A stretch of 64,000 bases of DNA from Azospirillum oleiclasticum (lineage in GTDB: Bacteria > Pseudomonadota > Alphaproteobacteria > Azospirillales > Azospirillaceae): assembly GCF_013423485.1 (NCBI RefSeq), contig NZ_JABFFR010000027.1, positions 124,001 through 188,000 on the forward strand, written 5' to 3'. The translations under genes were made by a program, and so were the position numbers. The notes under the pieces were generated by a model. The model saw only the letters and a list, made by a program, of their open reading frames with translations. It had not been told where the DNA came from and ran no database searches. This document shows positions 34,446 to 42,344 of the stretch, in pieces (positions within the stretch are counted from its first letter, which is position 1; every line of letters begins with the position of its first letter).

Positions 34446-35522
34446 ATGCGGGTTCTGTTCAAGACCAGCTACGACCAGGACATCGACCTTCTGGTCCTGC
34501 CGGGTGAGCGGATGCGGGTGGGTGCGTTGATCGCGCTGGCGATCCTCGCTCCGCTTCTGCTCTCCTCCTACTACCTGTCGGAGCTGGCGATCTTCTTCAG
34601 CTTCGCGCTGGCCGGGATCGGGTTGATGGTGCTGACCGGCTTTTCCGGGCAGGTGTCCTTCGGCCACGCGGCCTTTGTCGGGATCGGCGCCTACGTGCAC
34701 GCGGTCCTGGTCGCGCGCGGCGTGCCGTTCCCTCTGGCCCTGGCCGCGGCCGGCCTGCTCGCGGGCGGCGTCGGCGCCGCGCTCGGGCGGGCGGTCAGCG
34801 CCATGCACGGCTTCTATCTGGCGATCGCCACGCTGGCCTTTTCCATCGTGATGGAAACGGTGATCGGCGCCATGGAGCCGGTGACCGGCGGACACATGGG
34901 CATGCCGGTGCCGGGGATCGCCCTGTTCGGGGTGGCGCTGGAGGAGGCGTGGCAGCAGCACTACCTGTACCTGGCCGTGCTGCTGTTCTTCGTCTGGGGC
35001 GTCGCGAACCTCATGCGGGCCCCCACCGGACGCGCCATGATCGCGGTGCGCGATTCCGAGACCTCGGCCCGCAGCCTCGGGATCGACGTTCGCAGCGCCA
35101 AGATGACCGCGTTCTTCGTCAGCGCGCTGATAGCGGGCGTGGCGGGCGGCCTCTTGGCGCATCAGCTGCAATACCTCTCGCCGGAAACCTTCGGTGTCGG
35201 CATGTCCCTGAAGCTCATGCTGATGATCGTGGTCGGCGGGCTCGGATCGATCAGCGGCGCCATCTTCGGTGCGGTCTTCGTCTCGTTCCTGCCCAACGCC
35301 ATCGACGCGCTGCGCGCGCTCATGCCCGACGGGCTGGTCAGCCAAGCCGGGCTGGAATCCTTCATCTTCGGCGCCTTCATCGCCGCCTTCATCATCTTCG
35401 AGCCCGACGGGCTCCACGGCCGTTGGCGCAAGCTGCGGCTCTTCCTGGAAACCTATCCCTACTACAAGCGCGCCACCTTCATCCGGCAGAAGCGCTATCT
35501 GAAGACGGGTCGATTCCGATGA
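34446..35522 (+). CDS. Branched-chain-type ABC transporter permease (LivM-like), cluster 1
   Basis: A 358-residue permease with a short cytoplasmic N-terminus and roughly nine helices. Diagnostic features are GLMVLTGFSGQVSFGHAAFV, AIATLAFSIVMETVIG and MIVVGGLGSISGAIFGAVFV (coupling loop). The C-terminal tail is long, polar and basic (YYKRATFIRQKRYLKTGRF), unlike shorter LivM proteins. The stop overlaps the ATPase start (ATGA). Confidence 0.92.
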   Translation: MRVLFKTSYDQDIDLLVLPGERMRVGALIALAILAPLLLSSYYLSELAIFFSFALAGIGLMVLTGFSGQVSFGHAAFVGIGAYVHAVLVARGVPFPLALAAAGLLAGGVGAALGRAVSAMHGFYLAIATLAFSIVMETVIGAMEPVTGGHMGMPVPGIALFGVALEEAWQQHYLYLAVLLFFVWGVANLMRAPTGRAMIAVRDSETSARSLGIDVRSAKMTAFFVSALIAGVAGGLLAHQLQYLSPETFGVGMSLKLMLMIVVGGLGSISGAIFGAVFVSFLPNAIDALRALMPDGLVSQAGLESFIFGAFIAAFIIFEPDGLHGRWRKLRLFLETYPYYKRATFIRQKRYLKTGRFR

Positions 35523-36283
35523 GCACCCTCACAGTGGACGGGCTGACCGTCGCCTTCGGCGGGATCAAGGCCCTGGACGAGGTTTCCTTTCACGTCGAAC
35601 CGGGCGAGGTCTTCGCCATCATCGGCCCGAACGGCGCGGGGAAGAGCACGATCTTCAACGCGATCAGCCGGATCTATACGGCGAGGGCCGGATCGATCCG
35701 GTTCCACGGCAGGGAGATCCTGGAGCTGCCGCCGCACGAGGTGGTCCGCCTCGGCATCGCCCGCACCTTCCAGAACATCGAACTGTTCGAGAAGGCGACC
35801 GTGCTGCAGAACCTGCTGGTCGGCCGGCATTCGCGGGTCCGTCGCAGCGCTTGGCGGGAGTTCCTCTTCCTGCCCGGCGTGCGCCGCGGCGAACGGGCCG
35901 CGCGCCGCAAGGTGGAGGAGATCCTCGACCTTCTGGACATGCAGCACCTGCGCGACGCGCTGGTCTGCGACCTGCCCTATGGCGCCCGCAAGAACGTCGA
36001 GCTGGCCCGCGCGCTGTGCGCCGAGCCCGAGCTCCTGCTGCTGGACGAGCCGGCCTCCGGCCTCAATCCCGAGGAGACGGCCGACATGTCCTTCTGGCTC
36101 AAGGACATCAAGGAGGAGTTGGGGGTCACCATCGTGATGGTGGAGCACGACATGAACCTTGTCGGCCGCATCGCCAACCGCGTGATGGCGCTGGCCGGCG
36201 GCCGGGTGCTGTCGGTCGGCAGCGTCGAGGAGGTTCAGTCCAACGAGCGGGTGCAGACCGCCTATCTGGGGGCTGCGGCATGA
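35519..36283 (+). CDS. ABC transporter ATP-binding protein (LivG-like), cluster 1
   Basis: A 254-residue ATPase: Walker A GPNGAGKST (about 38-46), LivG-specific RTFQNIELFEKATVLQNLLVG, a weakly conserved signature region LPYGARKNVELARAL, and Walker B LLLLDEPASGL. The signature helix reads YGARK in place of the usual SGGQQ, common among LivG proteins. It overlaps its neighbours by 4 bp on both sides, so it is coupled with the second ATPase. Confidence 0.93.
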   Translation: MSTLTVDGLTVAFGGIKALDEVSFHVEPGEVFAIIGPNGAGKSTIFNAISRIYTARAGSIRFHGREILELPPHEVVRLGIARTFQNIELFEKATVLQNLLVGRHSRVRRSAWREFLFLPGVRRGERAARRKVEEILDLLDMQHLRDALVCDLPYGARKNVELARALCAEPELLLLDEPASGLNPEETADMSFWLKDIKEELGVTIVMVEHDMNLVGRIANRVMALAGGRVLSVGSVEEVQSNERVQTAYLGAAA

Positions 36284-37053
36284 GCGATCCCCTTCTGGAA
36301 ACCCGCAATCTGGAGACCTTCTACGGCCCGATCATGGCGATCGCCGGCGTCAGCCTGAAGGTCGCCGAGGGGAGCATCGTCACCGTGCTGGGTGCCAACG
36401 GCGCCGGGAAGACGACGCTCCTGAAGACCATCTCGGGCGCCATCGACTGCCGCAAGGGGCAGGTGCTGTTCGGCGGCGAGCCGATCCAGAACCGCGACCC
36501 GGACGAGGTCGCGCGCCGCGGCATCGGCCATGTGCCCGAAGGGCGCGAGGTGTTCCCCTTCCTCTCAGTCGGCGAGAATTTGACCCTGGGGGCCTGGGGC
36601 CGCTCCGACCGGGCCGGCATCGCGCGCGATCTGGAGACGGTCTACGGCTATTTCCCCGACCTGCGGACCAAGCATCGCGACATGGCGGGCTTCCTGTCCG
36701 GCGGCCAGCAGCAGATGCTGGCGATCGGGCGCGCGTTCATGGGCAACCCGAAGCTGATGATCCTGGACGAGCCGTCGCTCGGCCTGTCGCCCCTTCTGAC
36801 CCGGACCATCTTCGCGATCATCCGGCGCATCAACCGCGAACAGGGCGTGACCGTCCTGCTGGTGGAGCAGAACGCCCGCGCCGCGTTGGAGGTGGCCGAT
36901 CACGGATACGTCATGGAGGTCGGCCGCGTGGTGATGGAGGCGCCGTGCGCGGTCCTGATGGAGAGCGAGGACGTCAAGGAATTCTACCTCGGCAAGGCGG
37001 AAACCGGCGTCAGGGGCGACCGACGCTGGAAGAAGCGCAAGACCTGGAGGTGA
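36280..37053 (+). CDS. ABC transporter ATP-binding protein (LivF-like), cluster 1
   Basis: A 257-residue ATPase: Walker A GANGAGKTT, LivF-specific HVPEGREVFPFLSVGENLTLG, signature FLSGGQQQMLAIGRAF, Walker B LMILDEPSLGLSP, and LLVEQNARAALEVAD. It powers the importer as a heterodimer with the LivG-like protein. The C-terminus is extended and basic (RGDRRWKKRKTWR). The acyl-CoA synthetase gene starts 2 bp after its stop, tying import to activation. Confidence 0.93.
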   Translation: MSDPLLETRNLETFYGPIMAIAGVSLKVAEGSIVTVLGANGAGKTTLLKTISGAIDCRKGQVLFGGEPIQNRDPDEVARRGIGHVPEGREVFPFLSVGENLTLGAWGRSDRAGIARDLETVYGYFPDLRTKHRDMAGFLSGGQQQMLAIGRAFMGNPKLMILDEPSLGLSPLLTRTIFAIIRRINREQGVTVLLVEQNARAALEVADHGYVMEVGRVVMEAPCAVLMESEDVKEFYLGKAETGVRGDRRWKKRKTWR

Positions 37054-37055
37054 GC

Positions 37056-38888
37056 ATGGCGAAGGTTGTGGTGAAGGACGGCGTGGTCACGGTCGATGGC
37101 CAGGATACGGTCGCCAAGCTCTTCCGTGACCGCGTCGGACGCTGGGGCGACCGCATCGCCATGCGCGAGAAGACCTTCGGCATCTGGGAGAGTCTGACGT
37201 GGCGGGACTTCGACCACAGCGCCCGGCGTCTGGCCGGCGGGCTGGTGGCGCTGGGGTTGAAGCGCGGCGACGTGGTGGCGATCCTGTCGGAAACCAACAA
37301 GGAATGGGTCTTCGCCGATATGGCGGTGCATCTCGCCGGCGGCATCGTCAACGGGATCTATCCCACCTACAAGGCGGACCAGGTCAAACACCTGCTGGCG
37401 GACAGCGGCGCCCGGTTCCTGTTCGTCGAGAACGAGGAGCAGCTCGACAAGTACCTGGAGGGGCGCGACCGGCTGCCGCTGGTCGAGAAGGTGTTCGTCT
37501 TCGACTGGAAGGGGCTGCGGGGATTCGAGGACCCTGAGGTGGTGCCGCTCGACCACCTCAGCGACCTGGGGGCCGGCTGGCTGGCCAACAACCCGGCGGT
37601 GCTGGACGCGATCGTGGACGAGGGCCGCTGCGCCGACACGGCGGTGCTGGTCTACACGTCCGGCACCACCGGACAGCCGAAGGGCGCGCGGATTCCCAAC
37701 GCCTATCTGATGTTCACGGTGGGCATCGCTCCCGACCACTATCCCGTCGGTCCCGACGACGAACTGCTGACCTATCTGCCGCTGTGCCATGCGGCGGAAC
37801 GCATGCTCTCCCTGTGCATGTCGCTGGGGCACGGCCCGCGGCTCAACTTCGCCGAAAATTCGGAAACCGTGTTCCAGAACATCCAGGAGCTGTCGCCGAC
37901 CCTGCTGTTCGCGGTGCCGCGCATCTGGGAGAAATTCTATTCCCGTGTCTCCACCCTGGTGTCGGAGGCGACCTGGATCGGGCAGTTGGGCTACAGGACG
38001 GCCCTGACGATCGGCAGGAGGCGGGCGGAGCATCTCATCGCCGGACGGACGCCGCCCGTCGGCCTGCGGGTCGGTTTCGCGCTGGCCGACCTGCTGGTGT
38101 TCCGCAACATCAAGATGCTGCTGGGTCTGGACCGTGCGCGCTTCATGCTGTCGGGCGCGGCGCCGATTTCAGCCGATCTGCTGAAATGGTATCTGGCGCT
38201 CGGCCTGCCGATCGCCGAGGTCTACGGGCAGACGGAAACGGGCGTCGCCACCTTCTCCGATCGAGGCCGCTTCAAACCGGGCACGGTGGGGCGCCCCGTG
38301 CCCGGGGTGGAGGTGCGAACCGATGCCCATGGTGAAATCCTGGTGCGGTCGCCCGGCGTCTTCAGCGGCTACCACAACATGGCGGAGGCCACCGCCGCCA
38401 CGCTGGTCGATGGCTGGGTGCGCACAGGCGATGTCGGCGTGATCGAAGGGGACGGGATGCTGCGCATCACCGACCGGATCAAGGACATCATCATCACGGC
38501 GGGCGGCAAGAACGTGACCCCGTCGCTGATCGAGAATCAGCTGAAGTTCTCGCCCTACATTTCCGACGCGATCGTCATCGGCGACCGGCGCAAGTACCTG
38601 ACCTGCCTGATCATGATCGACCAGGAGAATGTCGAGCATTACGCGCAGAGCAACGCCATCCCGTTCACCGACTACCGGTCACTGTGCGCGCGCCCCGAGG
38701 TGAAGACCCTGATCGAGGGGGAGATCCTCCGGGTGAACCAGCAGTTCTCGTCGGTCGAGCAGATCAAGAAATTCCGCCTCATCGACATCCTGCTCACCCC
38801 GGAAGATGAAGAATTGACTCCGACGATGAAGCTGAAGCGAGGCTTCGTCGAGAAGAAATACGCGGGGATGATCGAGCAGATGTACTGA
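37056..38888 (+). CDS. Long-chain-type acyl-CoA synthetase (AMP-forming), cluster 1
   Basis: A 610-residue ANL-superfamily ligase of the FadD15/eukaryotic ACSL-like group. It has P-loop VYTSGTTGQPKGARI, LTYLPLCHAAERM, YGQTETGVATF, TGDVGVIEGDGMLRITDRIKD, and a late Lys in LTPTMKLKRGFVEKKY. It activates a carboxylic acid to acyl-CoA. ATG 37056 lies 5 bp after CTGGAGG. It sits between the importer ATPases and the binding protein, implying that the imported acid is its substrate. Confidence 0.92.
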   Translation: MAKVVVKDGVVTVDGQDTVAKLFRDRVGRWGDRIAMREKTFGIWESLTWRDFDHSARRLAGGLVALGLKRGDVVAILSETNKEWVFADMAVHLAGGIVNGIYPTYKADQVKHLLADSGARFLFVENEEQLDKYLEGRDRLPLVEKVFVFDWKGLRGFEDPEVVPLDHLSDLGAGWLANNPAVLDAIVDEGRCADTAVLVYTSGTTGQPKGARIPNAYLMFTVGIAPDHYPVGPDDELLTYLPLCHAAERMLSLCMSLGHGPRLNFAENSETVFQNIQELSPTLLFAVPRIWEKFYSRVSTLVSEATWIGQLGYRTALTIGRRRAEHLIAGRTPPVGLRVGFALADLLVFRNIKMLLGLDRARFMLSGAAPISADLLKWYLALGLPIAEVYGQTETGVATFSDRGRFKPGTVGRPVPGVEVRTDAHGEILVRSPGVFSGYHNMAEATAATLVDGWVRTGDVGVIEGDGMLRITDRIKDIIITAGGKNVTPSLIENQLKFSPYISDAIVIGDRRKYLTCLIMIDQENVEHYAQSNAIPFTDYRSLCARPEVKTLIEGEILRVNQQFSSVEQIKKFRLIDILLTPEDEELTPTMKLKRGFVEKKYAGMIEQMY

Positions 38889-38931
38889 TGCGAAAGCCAT
38901 GATTTCACACCGATACGAAGGGGAGGACGCG

Positions 38932-40107
38932 ATGAAGGTTTCCGAACGGCTGATGGTCATCATGGCTGTTGCGGGTGTTGCCGTGATGGGGACGGGAACG
39001 GCGGCGGCGGACCCGCAGCGCGGCGTCCGGCCGGACAAGGTTGTTCTCGGCTCGCACACGGACCTGTCGGGGCCGCTGGCCATCTGGGGGGCCCCCGCGA
39101 CCAACGGCGCGCGCCTGCGGATCGAGGAGGCGAATGCGGCCGGCGGCGTGCATGGCCGCAAGATCGAGTTCCTCGTCGAGGACACCGCCTATCAGGTGCC
39201 GCAGGCGGTGCGCGCAACGAACAAGCTCGTCTCCCGCGACGGCATCTTCGCGATGCTGCTGGGCGCCGGCACCTCGCAGAGCCTGGCGAGCATGGAAATC
39301 ACCGACAAGGCCGGCATTCCGTCGCTCTTCCCGCTGACCGGCGCGCGGTCCATGGCGGAACCGCTTCATCCCCTGCACTTCACCTATTTCGTCAGCTACT
39401 ACGACCAGGCCGCCGGCGGCCTGAAATACTTCCGGAAGACGCAGGACGTGCAGACGGTCTGCCTGCAGACCCACGCCAGCGACTATGGTGAGGAGATCAC
39501 CAGGGGTGTGACGGACGCCGCCAGGGAGCTCGGGATGAAGCTCCTGATGGTGGGCACGCACAAGCCGACCGAGACCGACTTCGCCGGTGCCGCCACCGCG
39601 ATCAAGAACGCCGGATGCGATCTCGCCTATCTCGGCACCACGACCAAGGACACGATCGCGCTCCACACCACCCTGCGCAAGCTGGGCTTCAAGGGCACGA
39701 CCGTCGGCAACATGGTGTCCTACGTGCCGATCGTGGCGCAGGCCGGCGGCATGGACGGGTACTACGCCGTCACCCCCGCCATGATCCTCGACCCCAAGGA
39801 CGGGGAGCCGGTAAAGAAGCGGTTCTTCGACGCCTATCGGGCGAAGTACAACGAGGCGCCCTCCCTGCAGTCGCAGGTCGGCTACGTATCGGCCGATCTG
39901 GCCATCAAGGCGATGGAGGCCGCCGGACGCGACCTCACCGTGCAACGGTTGACGGCCGCGCTGGAGGCTGTCCGGAACTACCGGGATCATTTCGGCGGCA
40001 CGACGATCTCCTTCGGCCCTGACAAGCATTTCGGTGGCGACAGTCTTCTCCTGATGCAGGTGAAGGGGGCGGACTGGGCAATGGTTCAGGACAACCTTCC
40101 CTATTGA
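38932..40107 (+). CDS. Periplasmic substrate-binding protein (Leu/Ile/Val-type fold), cluster 1
   Basis: A 391-residue binding protein with a Sec signal peptide (cleavage after TAAA, near residue 26) and no lipobox. The mature protein has the type I periplasmic fold: VVLGSHTDLSGPLAIWG, GGVHGRKIEFLVEDTAYQVPQA, AGTSQSLASMEITDKAGIPS. The family ligand-binding region (SHTDLSGPL) and the HASDYGEE cleft hint at a carboxylate ligand. It completes the cluster 1 importer although it is placed after the synthetase gene. GGGGAGGA precedes ATG 38932. Confidence 0.92.
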   Translation: MKVSERLMVIMAVAGVAVMGTGTAAADPQRGVRPDKVVLGSHTDLSGPLAIWGAPATNGARLRIEEANAAGGVHGRKIEFLVEDTAYQVPQAVRATNKLVSRDGIFAMLLGAGTSQSLASMEITDKAGIPSLFPLTGARSMAEPLHPLHFTYFVSYYDQAAGGLKYFRKTQDVQTVCLQTHASDYGEEITRGVTDAARELGMKLLMVGTHKPTETDFAGAATAIKNAGCDLAYLGTTTKDTIALHTTLRKLGFKGTTVGNMVSYVPIVAQAGGMDGYYAVTPAMILDPKDGEPVKKRFFDAYRAKYNEAPSLQSQVGYVSADLAIKAMEAAGRDLTVQRLTAALEAVRNYRDHFGGTTISFGPDKHFGGDSLLLMQVKGADWAMVQDNLPY

Positions 40108-40166
40108 ATGCGGCACGAAGCGGGGACGAGGCGGCCCCTTTCGAACGGGCAGGGGAGGGGATCGGG

Positions 40167-41261
40167 ATGCTTGAGGGAATCCGTATCATCGAGATCGAGG
40201 GGCTGGGACCGGGGCCTTTTGCCGGAATGATGTTGGCCGATCTGGGCGCCGATATGATCGTCGTCCACCGGAAGACCGCGGACCCGGTACCGGGGAAGGC
40301 GGAACGCAACCTGCTCGACCGCGGCAAACGGTCGATCGCGCTCGATCTCAAGGACGCCGGGGACGTGGCGGTCCTCAAGCGGCTGATCGCGGGTGCGCAC
40401 GGCCTGATCGAGGGATTCCGGCCGGGCGTGATGGAGCGGCTCGGCCTCGGGCCGACGGAGCTGCTGGCGGTGCAGCCGCGGCTGGTCTATGGCCGCATGA
40501 CCGGCTGGGGACAGAGCGGGCCGCGGTCGCAGCAGGCCGGGCACGATTTGAACTACATCGCGCTTTCGGGGGCGGCGTGGTTCGCTTCGCCGGCCGGCCA
40601 GCCGCCCTTTCCCCCGCCGACGCTGGTCGGCGACATCGGCGGCGGCGCCCTCTATCTGGTCGCCGGCCTGCTGGCTGGAATCCTGCGTGCGCACCGGAGC
40701 GGGACGGGAACCGTGGTGGACGCCGCCATCGTGGACGGCTCCGCCCATATGATGAACCTGCTCATGTCCCTGCGCCCCGCCGGTCCCCGGGCGTCCGACC
40801 GAGGCCATGGGCTGCTGGACGGACCGCACTGGAGCCGCTGCTATGCCTGCACCGACGGCGGCTGGATCTCGGTGCAGTGCCTGGAGCCGAAGTTCTACGC
40901 CGTCTTCCTCGAAAAACTCGGCCTGCGCGACGACCCCGGATTCGCCCGACAGTTCGTCCCGGAGGCATGGCCGGTGCTTGCCGGCCGGCTATCCGGAATC
41001 TTCGCGGCGCAGCCACTCGCCTGTTGGGTGGAACTGTTCGCCGGCAGCGACGCCTGCGTCGCGCCGGTGCTGTCGCCGGAGCAAGCCGCCGAGGACCCGC
41101 ACCTGGCTGCCCGCGGCACCTGGGTTGCGGCCGAGGGAGGCCTCCAGGCCGGCGCCGCCCCGCGCTTCGACGGCCGGCTGCCCGACACGCCACGGGCGAG
41201 CCCGTCCCGCGGCGAGCACACGGCGGCCATCCTGGCGGAACTGGGCGCACGGCCGGTATGA
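40167..41261 (+). CDS. Alpha-methylacyl-CoA racemase-like protein (family III), cluster 1
   Basis: A 364-residue CaiB/BaiF-fold protein. AGHDLNYIALSGA carries the His and VGDIGGGALYLVAGLLAG the Asp that form the acid/base pair of alpha-methylacyl-CoA racemase; VGDIGGG is the racemase rather than the transferase pattern. It would interconvert (2R)- and (2S)-methylacyl-CoA so that the acyl-CoA dehydrogenase can act on methyl-branched chains. ATG 40167 is preceded by GGGGAGGGGATC. The stop overlaps the next start (ATGA). Confidence 0.88.
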   Translation: MLEGIRIIEIEGLGPGPFAGMMLADLGADMIVVHRKTADPVPGKAERNLLDRGKRSIALDLKDAGDVAVLKRLIAGAHGLIEGFRPGVMERLGLGPTELLAVQPRLVYGRMTGWGQSGPRSQQAGHDLNYIALSGAAWFASPAGQPPFPPPTLVGDIGGGALYLVAGLLAGILRAHRSGTGTVVDAAIVDGSAHMMNLLMSLRPAGPRASDRGHGLLDGPHWSRCYACTDGGWISVQCLEPKFYAVFLEKLGLRDDPGFARQFVPEAWPVLAGRLSGIFAAQPLACWVELFAGSDACVAPVLSPEQAAEDPHLAARGTWVAAEGGLQAGAAPRFDGRLPDTPRASPSRGEHTAAILAELGARPV

Positions 41262-42220
41262 GCGGCGGCCTTTTCGACCGGTGCCGGCTGCCGGTCATCG
41301 GGGCCCCGATGTTCATGGTTTCCCGGCCGGCGCTGGTGATCGCGCAATGCCGCGCCGGGATCATCGGCGCCTTCCCGGCTCTGAACGCCCGCAGCACCGG
41401 CCAGCTCGACGGGTGGCTGCACGAGATCCGGGCGGCGCTGGGGCAGGGCGACGCCCCCTTCGCGGTGAACCAGATCCTGCACCGCTCCAACGACCGTGCC
41501 GCGGCCGATCTGGAGGTGATCGTCCGTCACGAGGTGCCGGTCGTCATCACCTCCCTGTCCAATCCGGCTCCTGTGGTGGAGGCGGTCCACCGCTATGGCG
41601 GAACCGTCCTGCACGACGTCATCGACACGCGCCATGCCCGCAAGGCGCTGGACGACGGGGTCGATGGACTGGTGGCGCTCTGCGCCGGGGCCGGCGGCAA
41701 CACAGGCCGCCACAACCCATTCGCTTTGGTGGCCGGAATCCGGGAGTTCCATTCCGGCCTGCTCGGTCTGGCGGGCGGCATTTCGACCGGGCAGGGCATT
41801 GCCGCGGCCTGCGCGCTGGGAGCGGACTTCGCCTACATGGGAACGCGGTTCATCGCCAGTTCGGAAGCCGACGCCCCGAAGGCTTACAAGGATGCGGTCG
41901 TCGCGGCAGGCATCGACGACGTGGTGTGCACCCGGGCCGTCACCGGTGTCCCGGCCAGCTTTCTGAAGGCGAGCCTGGCCGCTGCCGGACTGGACGCCGA
42001 CCGTCTTCCCGGAGCGGACGGAAACATGGATTTCGGTGCCGGGGGAGCCGGCAAGGCTTGGCGCGACATCTGGTCCGCCGGGCAGAGCGTCGCCGGCGTC
42101 CGCGGCGTTGCCACGGCGGCGGCCATCGTCGACGAGCTGGAAACGGGGTTCCACGAGGGGCGGCGCCGGCTGTCCGGCGCGATCAAGAGGCCGCGATGCA
42201 CATTCACGGCGGAGGGCTGA
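41258..42220 (+). CDS. Nitronate monooxygenase-like FMN protein
   Basis: A 320-residue TIM-barrel flavoprotein of the NMO/2-nitropropane dioxygenase family: IGAPMFMVSRPALVIA at the N-terminus, VNQILHRSNDRAAAD, CAGAGGNTGRHNPFALV for phosphate binding, and AGGISTGQGIAAACALGADFAYMGTRF. Many members oxidise propionate-3-nitronate; others are enoyl reductases. In this cluster a role as a flavin reductase of an unsaturated CoA ester is possible but not shown. It is coupled to the racemase gene by a 4-bp overlap. Confidence 0.86.
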   Translation: MSGGLFDRCRLPVIGAPMFMVSRPALVIAQCRAGIIGAFPALNARSTGQLDGWLHEIRAALGQGDAPFAVNQILHRSNDRAAADLEVIVRHEVPVVITSLSNPAPVVEAVHRYGGTVLHDVIDTRHARKALDDGVDGLVALCAGAGGNTGRHNPFALVAGIREFHSGLLGLAGGISTGQGIAAACALGADFAYMGTRFIASSEADAPKAYKDAVVAAGIDDVVCTRAVTGVPASFLKASLAAAGLDADRLPGADGNMDFGAGGAGKAWRDIWSAGQSVAGVRGVATAAAIVDELETGFHEGRRRLSGAIKRPRCTFTAEG

Positions 42221-42270
42221 TCGACCTTCCCGACACCGGGGCATGCGCGAGCGGACTGTTGCGAACGGTC

Positions 42271-42301
42271 TTGCATTGGTTTTGTGGCAGGGGGGGAATG
42301 C
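42271..42301 (+). promoter_or_regulatory. Conserved motif 2 (putative LysR site) before the second AMP ligase
   Basis: TTGCATTGGTTTTGTGGC followed by a G-tract and AATGC. It matches motif 1 (29313-29342) at 16 of the first 18 bases, and the right arm AATGC is kept but 2 bp further away. It lies in the 124-bp gap between the nitronate monooxygenase and ligase genes. Confidence 0.55.
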
Positions 42302-42344
42302 GCGGGATCGCGTGCGGGGCCGACGGAAAGCCAATCCGGCGGAG

